A stretch of 36,032 nucleotides of DNA. It comes from Allorhizocola rhizosphaerae (GTDB lineage Bacteria; Actinomycetota; Actinomycetes; Mycobacteriales; Micromonosporaceae). Both the position numbers and the translations under genes were made by a program. Location: contig NZ_QJUG01000077.1 in assembly GCF_003426775.1 (NCBI RefSeq), forward strand, positions 1 through 36,032, written 5' to 3'. Numbering within the stretch: the stretch's first letter is position 1; each line of letters opens with the position of its first letter. The notes below the pieces were generated by a model. The model searched no databases. It had not been told where the DNA came from and saw nothing but the letters and a program-made list of their open reading frames with translations. Shown here in pieces: positions 21,758 through 29,214 of the stretch.

Positions 21758-22948
21758 ATGCACCTCACAACCGAGCAGGTCGCCCGGCGGCTGGGCGTCA
21801 AGCCCGCGACCGTCTACGCCTATGTGAGCCGCGGCATGCTGCACAGCGTGCGCGCCCCCGGCGGCGGCAAGGGCAGCGTGTTCGACGAGGCCGAGGTCGA
21901 GCGGCTGGCCCGCGCCTCGCGCCGCGACCGGACCCCGGCCATCCGCACGCGAGTCTCGGTGATCCGCGACGGCCGCCTGTTCTACCGCGGGCATGATGCC
22001 GCCGATCTGGCCCGCACCAATGGTTTCGAGGAGGTCACCGATCTGCTGTGGACGGGCCGGTTGCAGGTGCTGACGTTCGACGCGCCGCAACCGATGCTGG
22101 CGCTGGCCCGTGCCGCAGGGGAGCCGCTGCCCGACGCGACCCGCCTCGCCGACCGGCTGCGCATCACCACGGCGGTGGCCGCCTCAACGGACCCGTTGCG
22201 GTTCAACACCCATCCCGAGGCGGTCACGACCACCGCGGCGGCGTTGCTCGCGACGATGGTCGAGGCGCTGCCTCTGCTCGGCGACCTGCCGGCCGACGGT
22301 TCCGTTCTGGCCGCGCGGCTGTGGCCCCGGCTCACGGAGAAACCGGCCACCGCGCAGGGCATCGCCGCGCTCGACGCGGCGCTCGTGCTGCTGGCCGACC
22401 ATGGGCTGGCGACGTCAACGCTCGCGGCGCGTGTGGCCGCGTCGTCGCGTGCCGATCCCTACGCGGTGGTGACGGCCGGCCTGAGCGCGTTTGACGGGCC
22501 GCTGCACGGTGCGGCCGCCACGCACGCCCATCGGCTGCTCGCCGACGCGCTCAACACCGGCGACGCGGTGGGCGTCTATGCGGAGCGGCTGCGCACCGCG
22601 GGGCACGTCGAGGGATTCTGGGAGGGGTCGCATGCGCGCTATCCCGACGGCGACGCCAGAGCCGTTGCGCTCATGGAATTCTTAAGGGATCTTCCGGTAC
22701 CGATAAGGGTCCGCAAAGCGTCCGAGGGGTTGATGAAGGCCGCCTCGGCCCGGTCTCCACGCCGCCCCAACATCGAGTTCGCACTGGCGATGCTGGTGCA
22801 CGCGTGCGGGATGCGCCCGGACGCCGGCGAGGCGATCTTCGCGATCGCACGGACGGCCGGGTGGATCGCGCACGCGCTGGAGGAGTACGAGGAGCCCGGG
22901 CTGCGCTTCCGGCTTGAGGGCAGCTATGTGGGCGAGCCGACGATATAG
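21758..22948 (+). CDS. HTH-citrate synthase fusion, probable metabolite-sensing regulator (396 aa)
   Basis: Residues 3-48 (LTTEQVARRLGVKPATVYAY, then GMLHSVRAPGGGKG) are a MerR/excisionase-type helix-turn-helix, followed by a short linker and a citrate-synthase-fold domain from about residue 62. His250 in GPLHGAA is kept. The second catalytic loop, GFGHPLYPDGD in typical homologues, reads GFWEGSHARYPDGD here (286-299), about three residues longer with the His displaced to 292. The third position is Glu340 (NIEFAL). The domain may therefore bind ligand better than it catalyses. Divergence from a normal citrate synthase over palindromic half-sites suggests it controls that gene and itself. A similar divergent pair exists in Streptomyces coelicolor as I remember it, so the fusion is not unique. 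Leu309 is a TTA codon inside an AT-rich island. GGGAAGG precedes the ATG. Confidence 0.85.
   Translation: MHLTTEQVARRLGVKPATVYAYVSRGMLHSVRAPGGGKGSVFDEAEVERLARASRRDRTPAIRTRVSVIRDGRLFYRGHDAADLARTNGFEEVTDLLWTGRLQVLTFDAPQPMLALARAAGEPLPDATRLADRLRITTAVAASTDPLRFNTHPEAVTTTAAALLATMVEALPLLGDLPADGSVLAARLWPRLTEKPATAQGIAALDAALVLLADHGLATSTLAARVAASSRADPYAVVTAGLSAFDGPLHGAAATHAHRLLADALNTGDAVGVYAERLRTAGHVEGFWEGSHARYPDGDARAVALMEFLRDLPVPIRVRKASEGLMKAASARSPRRPNIEFALAMLVHACGMRPDAGEAIFAIARTAGWIAHALEEYEEPGLRFRLEGSYVGEPTI
22676..22714 (+). other. AT-rich island around GGTACC with a TTA codon (in HTH-citrate synthase gene)
   Basis: GAATTCTTAAGGGATCTTCC directly precedes GGTACC (22696-22701), which is followed by GATAAGG. 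Codons are gaa, tta, agg, gat, ctt, gta, ata and agg. Confidence 0.5.
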
Positions 22949-23958
22949 AGCACGTTGCCGTCCTCGTCGCGAATCTCGGTCGGGACAATCTCCACCGACA
23001 GTCCGCTCGCGACAGTCGTCACGCCCGCCATCGGGGTGAGCGCATCGGCAAGCGGCCCAAGGAGTCCGGCCGGCACGGTGACGGTCAGCCCGGCGTCGGT
23101 TTCCGTCCGCGCGAGCGCGTCGCCCGGCTCGAACGTGAGCTCCCGATCGCTGGAAAACACGGTCAGCGGGCGACCGAACGGCAGGCGGCCCTTGAGCGCG
23201 GTGGCAATGCGCGGCGCGGCGTGCGCACCGAGCACGATCCGCTCGCCGGTCCAGTCGAGCTGGGTCACATAGCTGGACGAGCTCGACGAGCCGTCCCGCG
23301 CGATGCCCTGCGCGACGGCGGCCGCGACGGCCGGGGCGTCGAGCGTGCACGAGCGGTCGATGTCGGTCACGAGCAGCGGGAGTGCCTCGCTCAGCACACC
23401 GAACAGGCTGGTCGCGCTCCACGCCTGGGCCGCGTCGTATTCGGCCTCGGTGAGCCCGATGACCTGCAGGAAGGCGAGGCTGCCGTGCGGCGTGGCAATC
23501 TCGCCCAGCTCCGGATCGAGGGCGAACCCGACGTAGCACAGCCTCGTTTGTGGATTGTCCAAACTGATCGGTCCGTTGAGGTCCATGTAGTGGCCGCGGC
23601 CGAAGACATTGCCGGTCGTGAACACGTAGCGGCCAAGGTTTTGCAGCAGCCCGACCGCCCAGCGCGGCGGCTCGGTCTCGCCGTCGCGCCGCGCCGCGCG
23701 GAACGTGAACTCGAAGCCCCAGCCCGACTCGTCGGGGTCGTCGGACTCCTTCTCGTAGAGCTCCGACATGCCATAGCTCACGTAGTGCCAGTGGTCGCCC
23801 CGGTCGTAGATGCTGACCCCGTCGAGCGGATCGGGCCCGCCGAGGCGCCACTTGAGCATCGTGGCCAGGTGGTACGGCTCCACGCCCGGATAGATGGTGT
23901 TGAGTGCCTTGTCGATCGCGTCCCACCCGGGCGCTTCGGACTCCAGATCCGCTGTCAT
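22924..23958 (-). CDS. Suppressor-of-fused (SUFU) domain protein (344 aa)
   Basis: The N-terminal 200 residues match the bacterial SUFU domain: AIDKALNTIYPGVEPYHLAT, a GVSIYDRGDHWHYVSYGMSELYEKE segment, and SGWGFEFTFR. Bacterial SUFU proteins are widespread and of uncertain role; some act as immunity proteins in polymorphic-toxin loci. No toxin gene is next to this one, so I do not assign that function. The C-terminal 140 residues are a less familiar extension. The ATG at 23958 leaves 64 bases to the divergent GNAT gene. The 3' end overlaps the HTH-citrate synthase gene convergently by 25 bases. Confidence 0.85.
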   Translation of the reverse strand: MTADLESEAPGWDAIDKALNTIYPGVEPYHLATMLKWRLGGPDPLDGVSIYDRGDHWHYVSYGMSELYEKESDDPDESGWGFEFTFRAARRDGETEPPRWAVGLLQNLGRYVFTTGNVFGRGHYMDLNGPISLDNPQTRLCYVGFALDPELGEIATPHGSLAFLQVIGLTEAEYDAAQAWSATSLFGVLSEALPLLVTDIDRSCTLDAPAVAAAVAQGIARDGSSSSSSYVTQLDWTGERIVLGAHAAPRIATALKGRLPFGRPLTVFSSDRELTFEPGDALARTETDAGLTVTVPAGLLGPLADALTPMAGVTTVASGLSVEIVPTEIRDEDGNVLYIVGSPT

Positions 23959-24022
23959 GCCGGGCAGCCTACTCGCCCAAAATGCGGTGCGAGCCGCCGT
24001 GTTGCGTCCGTAGGCTGGACGG

Positions 24023-24502
24023 GTGTTGATCAGGGAAGCGGGGGCCGACGACTGGCCCGGGATCTGGGCGATCATCCGGCCGGTGGTCGAGGCGGGCGAG
24101 ACGTTCACGTGGGACCGGGATGTGTCGCAGGAGCGAGCGCGGGCCATGTGGACGGCTGGGCACGCATACGTCGCGGTCGATGAGAGTGGTGCCGTGCTCG
24201 CAACCGCTGAGCTGCACCGCAATCAGGGCGGCCCGGGGTCGCACGTGGCCAACGCCGGCTTCATGGTGAGCCCCTCCGCGCAGGGGCGGGGCGTCGGCCG
24301 TGCGCTGTGCGCGCACGTCCTGCAGGAGGCGCGCCGGCTCGGATACCGTGCGATGCAATTCAATGCCGTGGTGGAGACCAACGTGCGGGCGGTGCGGCTG
24401 TGGCAGTCGCTCGGCTTCGAGATCCTCACCACCGTGCCCGAGGCGTTCCATCACCCGAACAAGGGTTTCGTCGGGCTGCACGTGATGTACTTGAAGCTAT
24501 GA
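24023..24502 (+). CDS. GNAT-family N-acetyltransferase (159 aa)
   Basis: This is an acetyl-CoA-dependent acyltransferase with a phosphinothricin-acetyltransferase-like look. GETFTWDRDVSQERARAMW precedes a strand VLATAELHRN; the acetyl-CoA loop is VSPSAQGRGVGRALCAHVL, and NVRAVRLWQSLGFEILTTVPEAF closes the fold. The start is GTG 24023 (then TTG, ATC). It is the first of three genes overlapped by ATGA/GTGA junctions, so the three are surely co-translated. The substrate is unknown; amino-acid or antibiotic-like amines are typical of the closest named families. Confidence 0.88.
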   Translation: MLIREAGADDWPGIWAIIRPVVEAGETFTWDRDVSQERARAMWTAGHAYVAVDESGAVLATAELHRNQGGPGSHVANAGFMVSPSAQGRGVGRALCAHVLQEARRLGYRAMQFNAVVETNVRAVRLWQSLGFEILTTVPEAFHHPNKGFVGLHVMYLKL

Positions 24503-24735
24503 GAGGCGATTGGGTGGAGATCGTCGTCGATACCGGGGGCCAGGCGCCGCTGAACTACGAGGTGAAGGCCACGCGGGCGGGGCGGCGGGTGGAGACATCG
24601 ATCAGCCGTGGGGTGGTTGAGGTGGCCGAGGTGACGCGCGGCGGCACGCCGGTGCGCACGGCCCGGTTCATGGCCAGCCGCGTCCTTGCCCTGGTGGAAC
24701 ACCCCGTCCCGCGAGAGACGGCGGGCAAGGAGTGA
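24499..24735 (+). CDS. Small conserved-looking protein between two GNAT genes (78 aa)
   Basis: The start ATG overlaps the stop of the preceding gene (ATGA) and the end overlaps the GTG of the next one, so it is translated as part of the operon. The sequence is mostly beta-like: VEIVVDTGGQAPLNYEVKATRAG, then VETSISRGVVEVAEVTRGGTPVRTARFMASRV. It has no signal peptide, Cys or membrane segment. I do not recognise the family. Third-position GC is high throughout, which supports real coding. Confidence 0.75.
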   Translation: MRGDWVEIVVDTGGQAPLNYEVKATRAGRRVETSISRGVVEVAEVTRGGTPVRTARFMASRVLALVEHPVPRETAGKE

Positions 24736-25241
24736 TTGTCAGGCGGGAGCGGGCCGGCGATGTGGCGGCCATCCGGGAGGTCACGCTCGCGGCGTTCGAG
24801 ACCGACCTGGAGGCGAAGCTGGTCGATGCGCTGCGCGCCGATCCCGGCTGGATCGCACGCTTGTCCCTGGTCGCGGTCGAAAACGAAGTCGAGGTAGGCG
24901 GCGAAACCGTTGTGGGGCATGTGGTGTGCACGCGTGCCCAGATCGACGGCCGCCCGGCGCTCGGGCTGGGCCCGCTCAGCGTGCTGCCGGCGCGCCAGCG
25001 AACGGGGGTCGGATCGGCGCTCATGCATGCCGTGCTCGGCGCGGCCGAAGCACTGGGCGAGCCGATCGTCGTGCTGCTGGGGCATCTGGACTACTATCCG
25101 CGCTTCGGCTTCCGCCCGGCGGCCGAGCTCGGCATCACGCCACCGGATCCCAACTGGGGCAACCATTTCATGGCCCGCCCACTGTCCGATTACGACAGCA
25201 GCCTGCGCGGCGAGTTCGCCTACGCCAAGCCGTTCATGTGA
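24732..25241 (+). CDS. GNAT-family N-acetyltransferase, YhbS-like (169 aa)
   Basis: This is a GNAT acyltransferase of the YhbS group by its pattern: LGPLSVLPARQRTGVGSALMHAVLGAAEALGEPIVVLLGHLDYYPRFGFRPAAELGI, with the pyrophosphate-binding QRTGVGSAL loop at about residues 98-106. It starts with GTG 24732, overlapping the stop of the 78-residue gene. The C-terminal Phe/Asp-rich tail (LSDYDSSLRGEFAYAKPF) is also typical. The operon ends here, and a dispersed repeat with inverted ends follows directly. Confidence 0.88.
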   Translation: MIVRRERAGDVAAIREVTLAAFETDLEAKLVDALRADPGWIARLSLVAVENEVEVGGETVVGHVVCTRAQIDGRPALGLGPLSVLPARQRTGVGSALMHAVLGAAEALGEPIVVLLGHLDYYPRFGFRPAAELGITPPDPNWGNHFMARPLSDYDSSLRGEFAYAKPFM

Positions 25242-25301
25242 TCTCGAAGTTCGCCATCACGGCCAGGACGCGTCGGCGAACATGGACCTAAGTTCATGAT
25301 C
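25240..25301. repeat. Dispersed repeat copy B
   Basis: It begins GATCTCGAAGTT (25240) and ends AGTTCATGATC (to 25301), with CGAACATGGACCTAAG before the end. Copy A at 3320-3374 has CGAGCATGGACGTGAG in the same place. Like A it sits between convergent genes. Confidence 0.55.
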
Positions 25302-25331
25302 AACGGAAGTGGTCGCGGAGGGGCGGGCTGG

Positions 25332-25706
25332 TCATGCTTGCCGAGCCCGGTCTATGACCTCCGCGAGTGCGCAAGGGGTGCGCGCCACCATCGCCGAGCC
25401 GTCGGCCAGCAGGATGATCGGGCGCTGGATGAGCACCGGGTGGGCCACCATGGCGTCGATCCAGCGGTCGCGCTCCGAAGAGGATTGTGGCCAGTCCGCC
25501 ATGCCCAATTCGGCGAAGACCGGCTCGCCCGTGCGGCAGATGTCCCAGGGCTGCGATCCCAGGCGCGCCAGCACGTCCACCAACTCGGCACGGCTGGGCA
25601 CATCCGCCAGATAGGGCCGAAGCGTCACCGGCACACCGGCGGAGGAAAGGGCCTGCGTCGCGGCCGCGCACTTGGAGCAATCGGGGTTGTGCCACATCTG
25701 AGTCAC
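25332..25706 (-). CDS. ArsC/Spx-family glutaredoxin-fold protein (124 aa)
   Basis: The thioredoxin-like ArsC fold is shown by MWHNPDCSKCAAATQALSSAGV, with Cys10 and Cys13 forming a CxxC, and by HPVLIQRPIILLADGSAMVAR, where the Arg corresponds to an ArsC arsenate-binding residue. Such proteins are glutaredoxin-dependent arsenate reductases or Spx-like redox regulators. No other arsenic genes are near, so a general redox role is as likely. The GTG start at 25706 overlaps the stop region of the upstream GNAT gene (1-base gap). An internal ATG at 25697 is an alternative. Confidence 0.85.
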   Translation of the reverse strand: MTQMWHNPDCSKCAAATQALSSAGVPVTLRPYLADVPSRAELVDVLARLGSQPWDICRTGEPVFAELGMADWPQSSSERDRWIDAMVAHPVLIQRPIILLADGSAMVARTPCALAEVIDRARQA

Positions 25707-25707
25707 G

Positions 25708-26181
25708 TCAAAGCTCCCGCACGTATTCCAGCTGGGGCCAGCTCACCCCGCCCATTTCACCGTCGCGCACGAGACCGCTGAGCCGCCAGCCGTCGCGCTC
25801 GTAGAAGCGGCACGCCCGCTCGTTGCCCGCGATCACCCACAGCGAGGCGAACCGAAAACCCAACTCTGCCAACGTTTTGCGCCCGGCTTGGATGAGCGCC
25901 TGGCCCACGCCCCTGCCGTGCCAGTCCGGGTGCACGTGAATGGCCTGCAACACGCCCTCGCCGACGTAGACGAAGCCGAGCAGCGACCCGTCGTCGGCGT
26001 GCGCGATCAGCAGGCGGTGGGTGCCCGCCTCGACCGGGAAGCGTTGACGCCAGAACGCCGTCGTGGACTCAGCCCGGTACCCAGAAATGATGTCTTTATA
26101 TGTTTCATTGCGTATCAGCGTGTGCAGCTCGCCGACCGGGTCGACGTCCGCGGCGGTTCCGGGTCTGATCCGGAAGGTCAT
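25708..26181 (-). CDS. GNAT-family N-acetyltransferase (157 aa)
   Basis: A typical GNAT fold: MTFRIRPGTAADVDPVGELHTLIRNETY, LGFVYVGEGVLQAIHVHPDWHGRGVGQALIQAG with the acetyl-CoA loop, and LWVIAGNERACRFYERDGWRLSG. ATG 26181 overlaps the stop of the upstream DUF402 gene as ATGA, which fixes the start and implies co-translation. The substrate is unknown. Residues about 24-40 (aat gaa aca tat aaa ... att tct) are encoded by an AT-rich island next to GGTACC. Confidence 0.9.
   Translation of the reverse strand: MTFRIRPGTAADVDPVGELHTLIRNETYKDIISGYRAESTTAFWRQRFPVEAGTHRLLIAHADDGSLLGFVYVGEGVLQAIHVHPDWHGRGVGQALIQAGRKTLAELGFRFASLWVIAGNERACRFYERDGWRLSGLVRDGEMGGVSWPQLEYVREL
26076..26115 (-). other. AT-rich island abutting GGTACC (in GNAT gene)
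   Basis: GGTACC is at 26076-26081. On the minus strand CATATAAAGACATCATTTCT precedes it. Codons aat, gaa, aca, tat, aaa, att and tct are rare in this window. Confidence 0.5.
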
Positions 26182-26807
26182 CGCGGCAGGTCCCAGAGCG
26201 GCGGCAGGGTGCACGGTGTCCAATGTGGATCGGGTCGGAAGCCCACCCATGTCCCGTCGAACGGATATTCACCGGCCTCGGCCATCGCGATCACCCGCTT
26301 GCCCTCCGCCCAGAAGGCCGGCACCTCGTGCTCCGCCCAGAAGGCCGGGTGCCCGGTGCGCTCGATCAGCTCATCCTCATCCTTCCAGTACCAGGTGCGG
26401 TCCGGCTGGATCCACACGTCGAGCGCGTGGTCCTGCAGGTCGATGCCGCCGGCCCAGCGCGCGGCCGGGCTTTCGAGGTTGACATACCACCCCTCGAACT
26501 CGCCCGACGCCCCGAAGAACCACCACACCGAGTGCGCCACGTCGGGCGGGGTCAGGATGAGCACCCCGCCGCCGTGCCACGATAACGGGGTCAACATGGT
26601 CGGGACGGCGAACTTGTCGACGACCGGCATTTTCCGGATGGACTGCCCATCGAGCGTCGTTCTGCGCATCACGGTGGAGCCGGTGCCCACCCACATCAAT
26701 AGGCCGCGCTCGTCGTCGCTGACCACCCGGCCGCACTCCACGGCGGCCAAACGCCCGTCGCGAGTGAAGCCGCGGCGGACGACGGTGGCTCCTGGTTCAA
26801 ACCGCAC
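26178..26807 (-). CDS. DUF402 / FomD-like nucleotide hydrolase-fold protein (209 aa)
   Basis: The DUF402 signature is clear: GEFEGWYVNLESPAARWAGG, then DLQDHALDVWIQPDRTWYWKDEDELIE (about 120-155), with the acidic residues that bind metal and phosphate in FomD and in nucleoside di/triphosphatases of the family. The N-terminal part is a beta-barrel-like region. The most likely activity is hydrolysis of a nucleotide phosphate or of a CMP ester, but nothing nearby identifies the substrate. GTG 26807 lies 42 bases from the divergent propeller gene. Confidence 0.85.
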   Translation of the reverse strand: MRFEPGATVVRRGFTRDGRLAAVECGRVVSDDERGLLMWVGTGSTVMRRTTLDGQSIRKMPVVDKFAVPTMLTPLSWHGGGVLILTPPDVAHSVWWFFGASGEFEGWYVNLESPAARWAGGIDLQDHALDVWIQPDRTWYWKDEDELIERTGHPAFWAEHEVPAFWAEGKRVIAMAEAGEYPFDGTWVGFRPDPHWTPCTLPPLWDLPR

Positions 26808-26849
26808 GGGCGGAGTTTATCCAGATGTGACAAGTACGGGACTCCGCGC

Positions 26850-28361
26850 ATGGCACAGAGGCTGCACACTGTGACAGTGAGTAAACCCCACGTGCGGATC
26901 GTCGCCGGGCTCAGCGCACTCATCGTGCTGCTGGCGGTCGGTGTCGTGCTCGCGTGGCCCGAGGCCAGGACGGCTCTGTTCCAGGGCGGGGCGATCGTCC
27001 CGCAGCAGAGCCCGAGCGTGCAGGAGCAGCCGGCGACTACGGTGGGCAAGCCTTACGGCGACAAAGTTAAGGGAGTGTTCACCTTCCGGGGCAACCCGAC
27101 GCGCACCTATTACGGCACGGGGCCCATCCCGCGCACGGCGCCGGAGATACTGTGGCGATATCCGAAATCCGGCGGAATGTGCGCCGTCTCGTCGGATGCC
27201 GACGGCCCACGGGAGTGGTGCGGCACGGGCTGGACCGGCCAGCCCGCGGTGTTCGAGCGCGACGGGCGCACCTGGGTGGTCTTCGGCGCCTACGACACGA
27301 GCATCCACTTCCTCGACGCGGCGACCGGCGAGCGCATCCTGCCGTCGTTCAAGACCGGCGACATCATCAAGGGCTCGGTGACCATCGACCCGGATGGGTA
27401 CCCGCTGGTCTACTCCGGCTCGCGGGACAACTACTACCGCGTGATCGCCATCGATGGCGACCGGCCGCGGGAGTTATGGAAGCTGCACGCCAAGGCGGTC
27501 TCCCCCACGATGTGGAACGACGACTGGGACGCCTCCGGTCTCATCGTCGACGACTATCTGTTCGAGGGCGGGGAGAACAGCCAGTTCCACATCGTCAAGC
27601 TCAACCGCGGATACGACGCCAACGGCAAGGTGACGGTCGATCCGAAGCTGGTCTTCAACGCCCCGGCGTGGGACGCCGAGCTGCTGCGCGACATCGGCGA
27701 CAACAACGTGTCGGTGGAAAGCTCGCCCACCCTCGTCGGCAATGTCGTCTACTTCGCCACCTCCGGCGGGCTCGTGCAGGGCTGGGACATCAGCGGCCTG
27801 AAGGAGGGCAAGACGCCGCAGCGGGTGTTCCGTTTCTGGACCGGCGACGACACCGACGGCACCATCGCGGCCGACGAGGCCGGGATGCTCTACATCGGCT
27901 CGGAGTACGAGCGGTTCACGCAAGCGTCCAAGCGCAACGGCCAGATGATGAAGCTCGACCCGCGCAAGCCCGACAGCCCCCTGGTGTGGAAGGTGGACGA
28001 CCAGAACAACCGGGGCGGGAAGGGCGGCATCTACGGATCTGCGGGAATATATAAAGACCTTGTCATATGGGGTACCGACAAGGGCGACGTGCTCGGGATC
28101 GACCGGCAGTCGGGACAGGTGCGCTGGCGCGTCGCGATGCACCGCGTGCACATGTCGCCGGTCATCATCGACGGCGTCATGGTGGTCGGCGACTGCGACG
28201 GGGAGCTGGCCGCATACGACATCACGGACACGAAGGCCGAGCCGAAACGGCTGTGGTCCATCAAGCCCGGGGCGTGCATCGAATCGACGCCCGCGGTGTG
28301 GAACGGCAAACTCTACTTTGGAACGAGGGCGGGCGCGCTGCTGGCGATCGGCGTGCGCTGA
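26850..28361 (+). CDS. Membrane-anchored PQQ-type beta-propeller protein (about 500 aa)
   Basis: An N-terminal hydrophobic segment (VRIVAGLSALIVLLAVGVVLAW, about residues 15-36) anchors the protein, and the rest is extracytoplasmic. The body is a PQQ/quinoprotein-like propeller of repeated blades: VFGAYDTSIHFLDAATGE, LVYSGSRDNYYRVIAIDGD, VVYFATSGGLVQGWDISG, VIWGTDKGDVLGIDRQSGQVRW, VVGDCDGELAAYDI and LYFGTRAGALLAIGVR. PQQ-binding and catalytic residues cannot be confirmed, so it may be structural, as BamB-like propellers are. The start may be ATG 26850, GTG 26871 or GTG 26877. The later GTGs leave more room for a promoter in the short divergent gap. An AT-rich island with GGTACC is at 28045-28076. 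Confidence 0.88.
   Translation: MAQRLHTVTVSKPHVRIVAGLSALIVLLAVGVVLAWPEARTALFQGGAIVPQQSPSVQEQPATTVGKPYGDKVKGVFTFRGNPTRTYYGTGPIPRTAPEILWRYPKSGGMCAVSSDADGPREWCGTGWTGQPAVFERDGRTWVVFGAYDTSIHFLDAATGERILPSFKTGDIIKGSVTIDPDGYPLVYSGSRDNYYRVIAIDGDRPRELWKLHAKAVSPTMWNDDWDASGLIVDDYLFEGGENSQFHIVKLNRGYDANGKVTVDPKLVFNAPAWDAELLRDIGDNNVSVESSPTLVGNVVYFATSGGLVQGWDISGLKEGKTPQRVFRFWTGDDTDGTIAADEAGMLYIGSEYERFTQASKRNGQMMKLDPRKPDSPLVWKVDDQNNRGGKGGIYGSAGIYKDLVIWGTDKGDVLGIDRQSGQVRWRVAMHRVHMSPVIIDGVMVVGDCDGELAAYDITDTKAEPKRLWSIKPGACIESTPAVWNGKLYFGTRAGALLAIGVR
28045..28076 (+). other. AT-rich island abutting GGTACC (in propeller gene)
   Basis: ATATATAAAGACCTTGTCAT precedes ATGG and GGTACC (28071-28076). Codons are gga, ata, tat, aaa, ctt, ata and ggt. 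Confidence 0.5.
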
Positions 28362-28626
28362 CCAGGTGTGGACGGGACAGTTCCGCACGGCGAAACACCT
28401 TGTGCCGCCGCACCGTGACCGTCAAATCGTGGAAGGGCCTGCGCTGCCGCACCCAGCAGTCGCTGCGGCCGCTCACCGGAGCCACGCTCAAGCAGACCTG
28501 GTACACGACCAGCCCGCGCGGGGCGTGCTTTCCGTCGACGTGGGCGTGAAGGCCGAACGCGGCAATGACGTTGACAACATGGGCGCCAACTTCGACTCTG
28601 CGTTCGCTGACTTCCTTTCTCCCATG

Positions 28627-28656
28627 GGCGCACACCGTGGACGCATGGTGTGCGCC
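28627..28656. promoter_or_regulatory. 10-bp perfect inverted repeat upstream of the ElaA-like gene
   Basis: GGCGCACACC (28627-28636) and GGTGTGCGCC (28647-28656) are separated by 10 bases and lie 15 bases before the GTG start. They could be an operator or an RNA hairpin. The rest of the 310-base gap 28362-28671 has several open frames but none with a start, ribosome site or recognisable protein. Confidence 0.5.
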
Positions 28657-28671
28657 AGTAGGATGGTGGGT

Positions 28672-29112
28672 GTGATCTTCCGTGCCGCCGGGTTCCACGA
28701 GCTTGATGCCGCAACCCTATACGGGCTGCTCAGGCTGCGGGTGGACGTGTTCGTGGTGGAGCAGCAGTGCGCCTACCCGGAGCTTGACGGGCGTGATGCC
28801 GAGCCCGGCACCCGTCATTTGTGGTTTGAGCGCGACCGCGTGCCCGTGGCATACCTGCGCATCCTCGACTTCGACGGTCCTACGGCGCGCATCGGCCGGG
28901 TGGCCACCGCCAAGGACGCGCGCGGGCTGGGCCTCGCCTCACAGCTGATGGCCGCCGCGCTGGCCGTGGTCGGCGACCGCCCGGTGGTCCTGCATGCACA
29001 GTCCGATGTGGTCAGTCTGTACGAGCGTTACGGCTTCCGCGCGACCGGCCCGGAGTTCGTCGAGGACGGGATACCGCACATCCCCATGCGCCGGGACACC
29101 GCCGGCCGGTGA
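28672..29112 (+). CDS. ElaA-type GNAT acetyltransferase (146 aa)
   Basis: The ElaA family signature is present: HELDAATLYGLLRLRVDVFVVEQQCAYPELDGRDAEPGTRHLWFE, followed by IGRVATAKDARGLGLASQLM for acetyl-CoA binding and YERYGFRATGPEFVEDGIPHIPM. ElaA proteins are GNATs without a firmly known substrate. GTG 28672 is favoured because it puts the conserved Phe-His-Leu region at the normal distance; ATG 28663 would add three residues. A perfect inverted repeat lies just upstream. Confidence 0.88.
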   Translation: MIFRAAGFHELDAATLYGLLRLRVDVFVVEQQCAYPELDGRDAEPGTRHLWFERDRVPVAYLRILDFDGPTARIGRVATAKDARGLGLASQLMAAALAVVGDRPVVLHAQSDVVSLYERYGFRATGPEFVEDGIPHIPMRRDTAGR

Positions 29113-29214
29113 ATGCTCGCCGGCCCGGCTGGCCTCAGTCGGCGAACGCCACACGTTCGCGGGTCGGGCGCCGCTCCGAATCGCCGAGCCAATGGCAAAC
29201 CCGTTGGTGCAGCG

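Noticed and set aside
22924-23958. SUFU protein as an immunity gene of a polymorphic toxin system
   Set aside because: No toxin, Rhs or WXG-type gene is adjacent; its neighbours are a citrate synthase fusion and an acetyltransferase.
25332-25706. Arsenic resistance operon
   Set aside because: Only an ArsC-fold protein is present; there is no ArsR, ArsB/Acr3 or related gene nearby.
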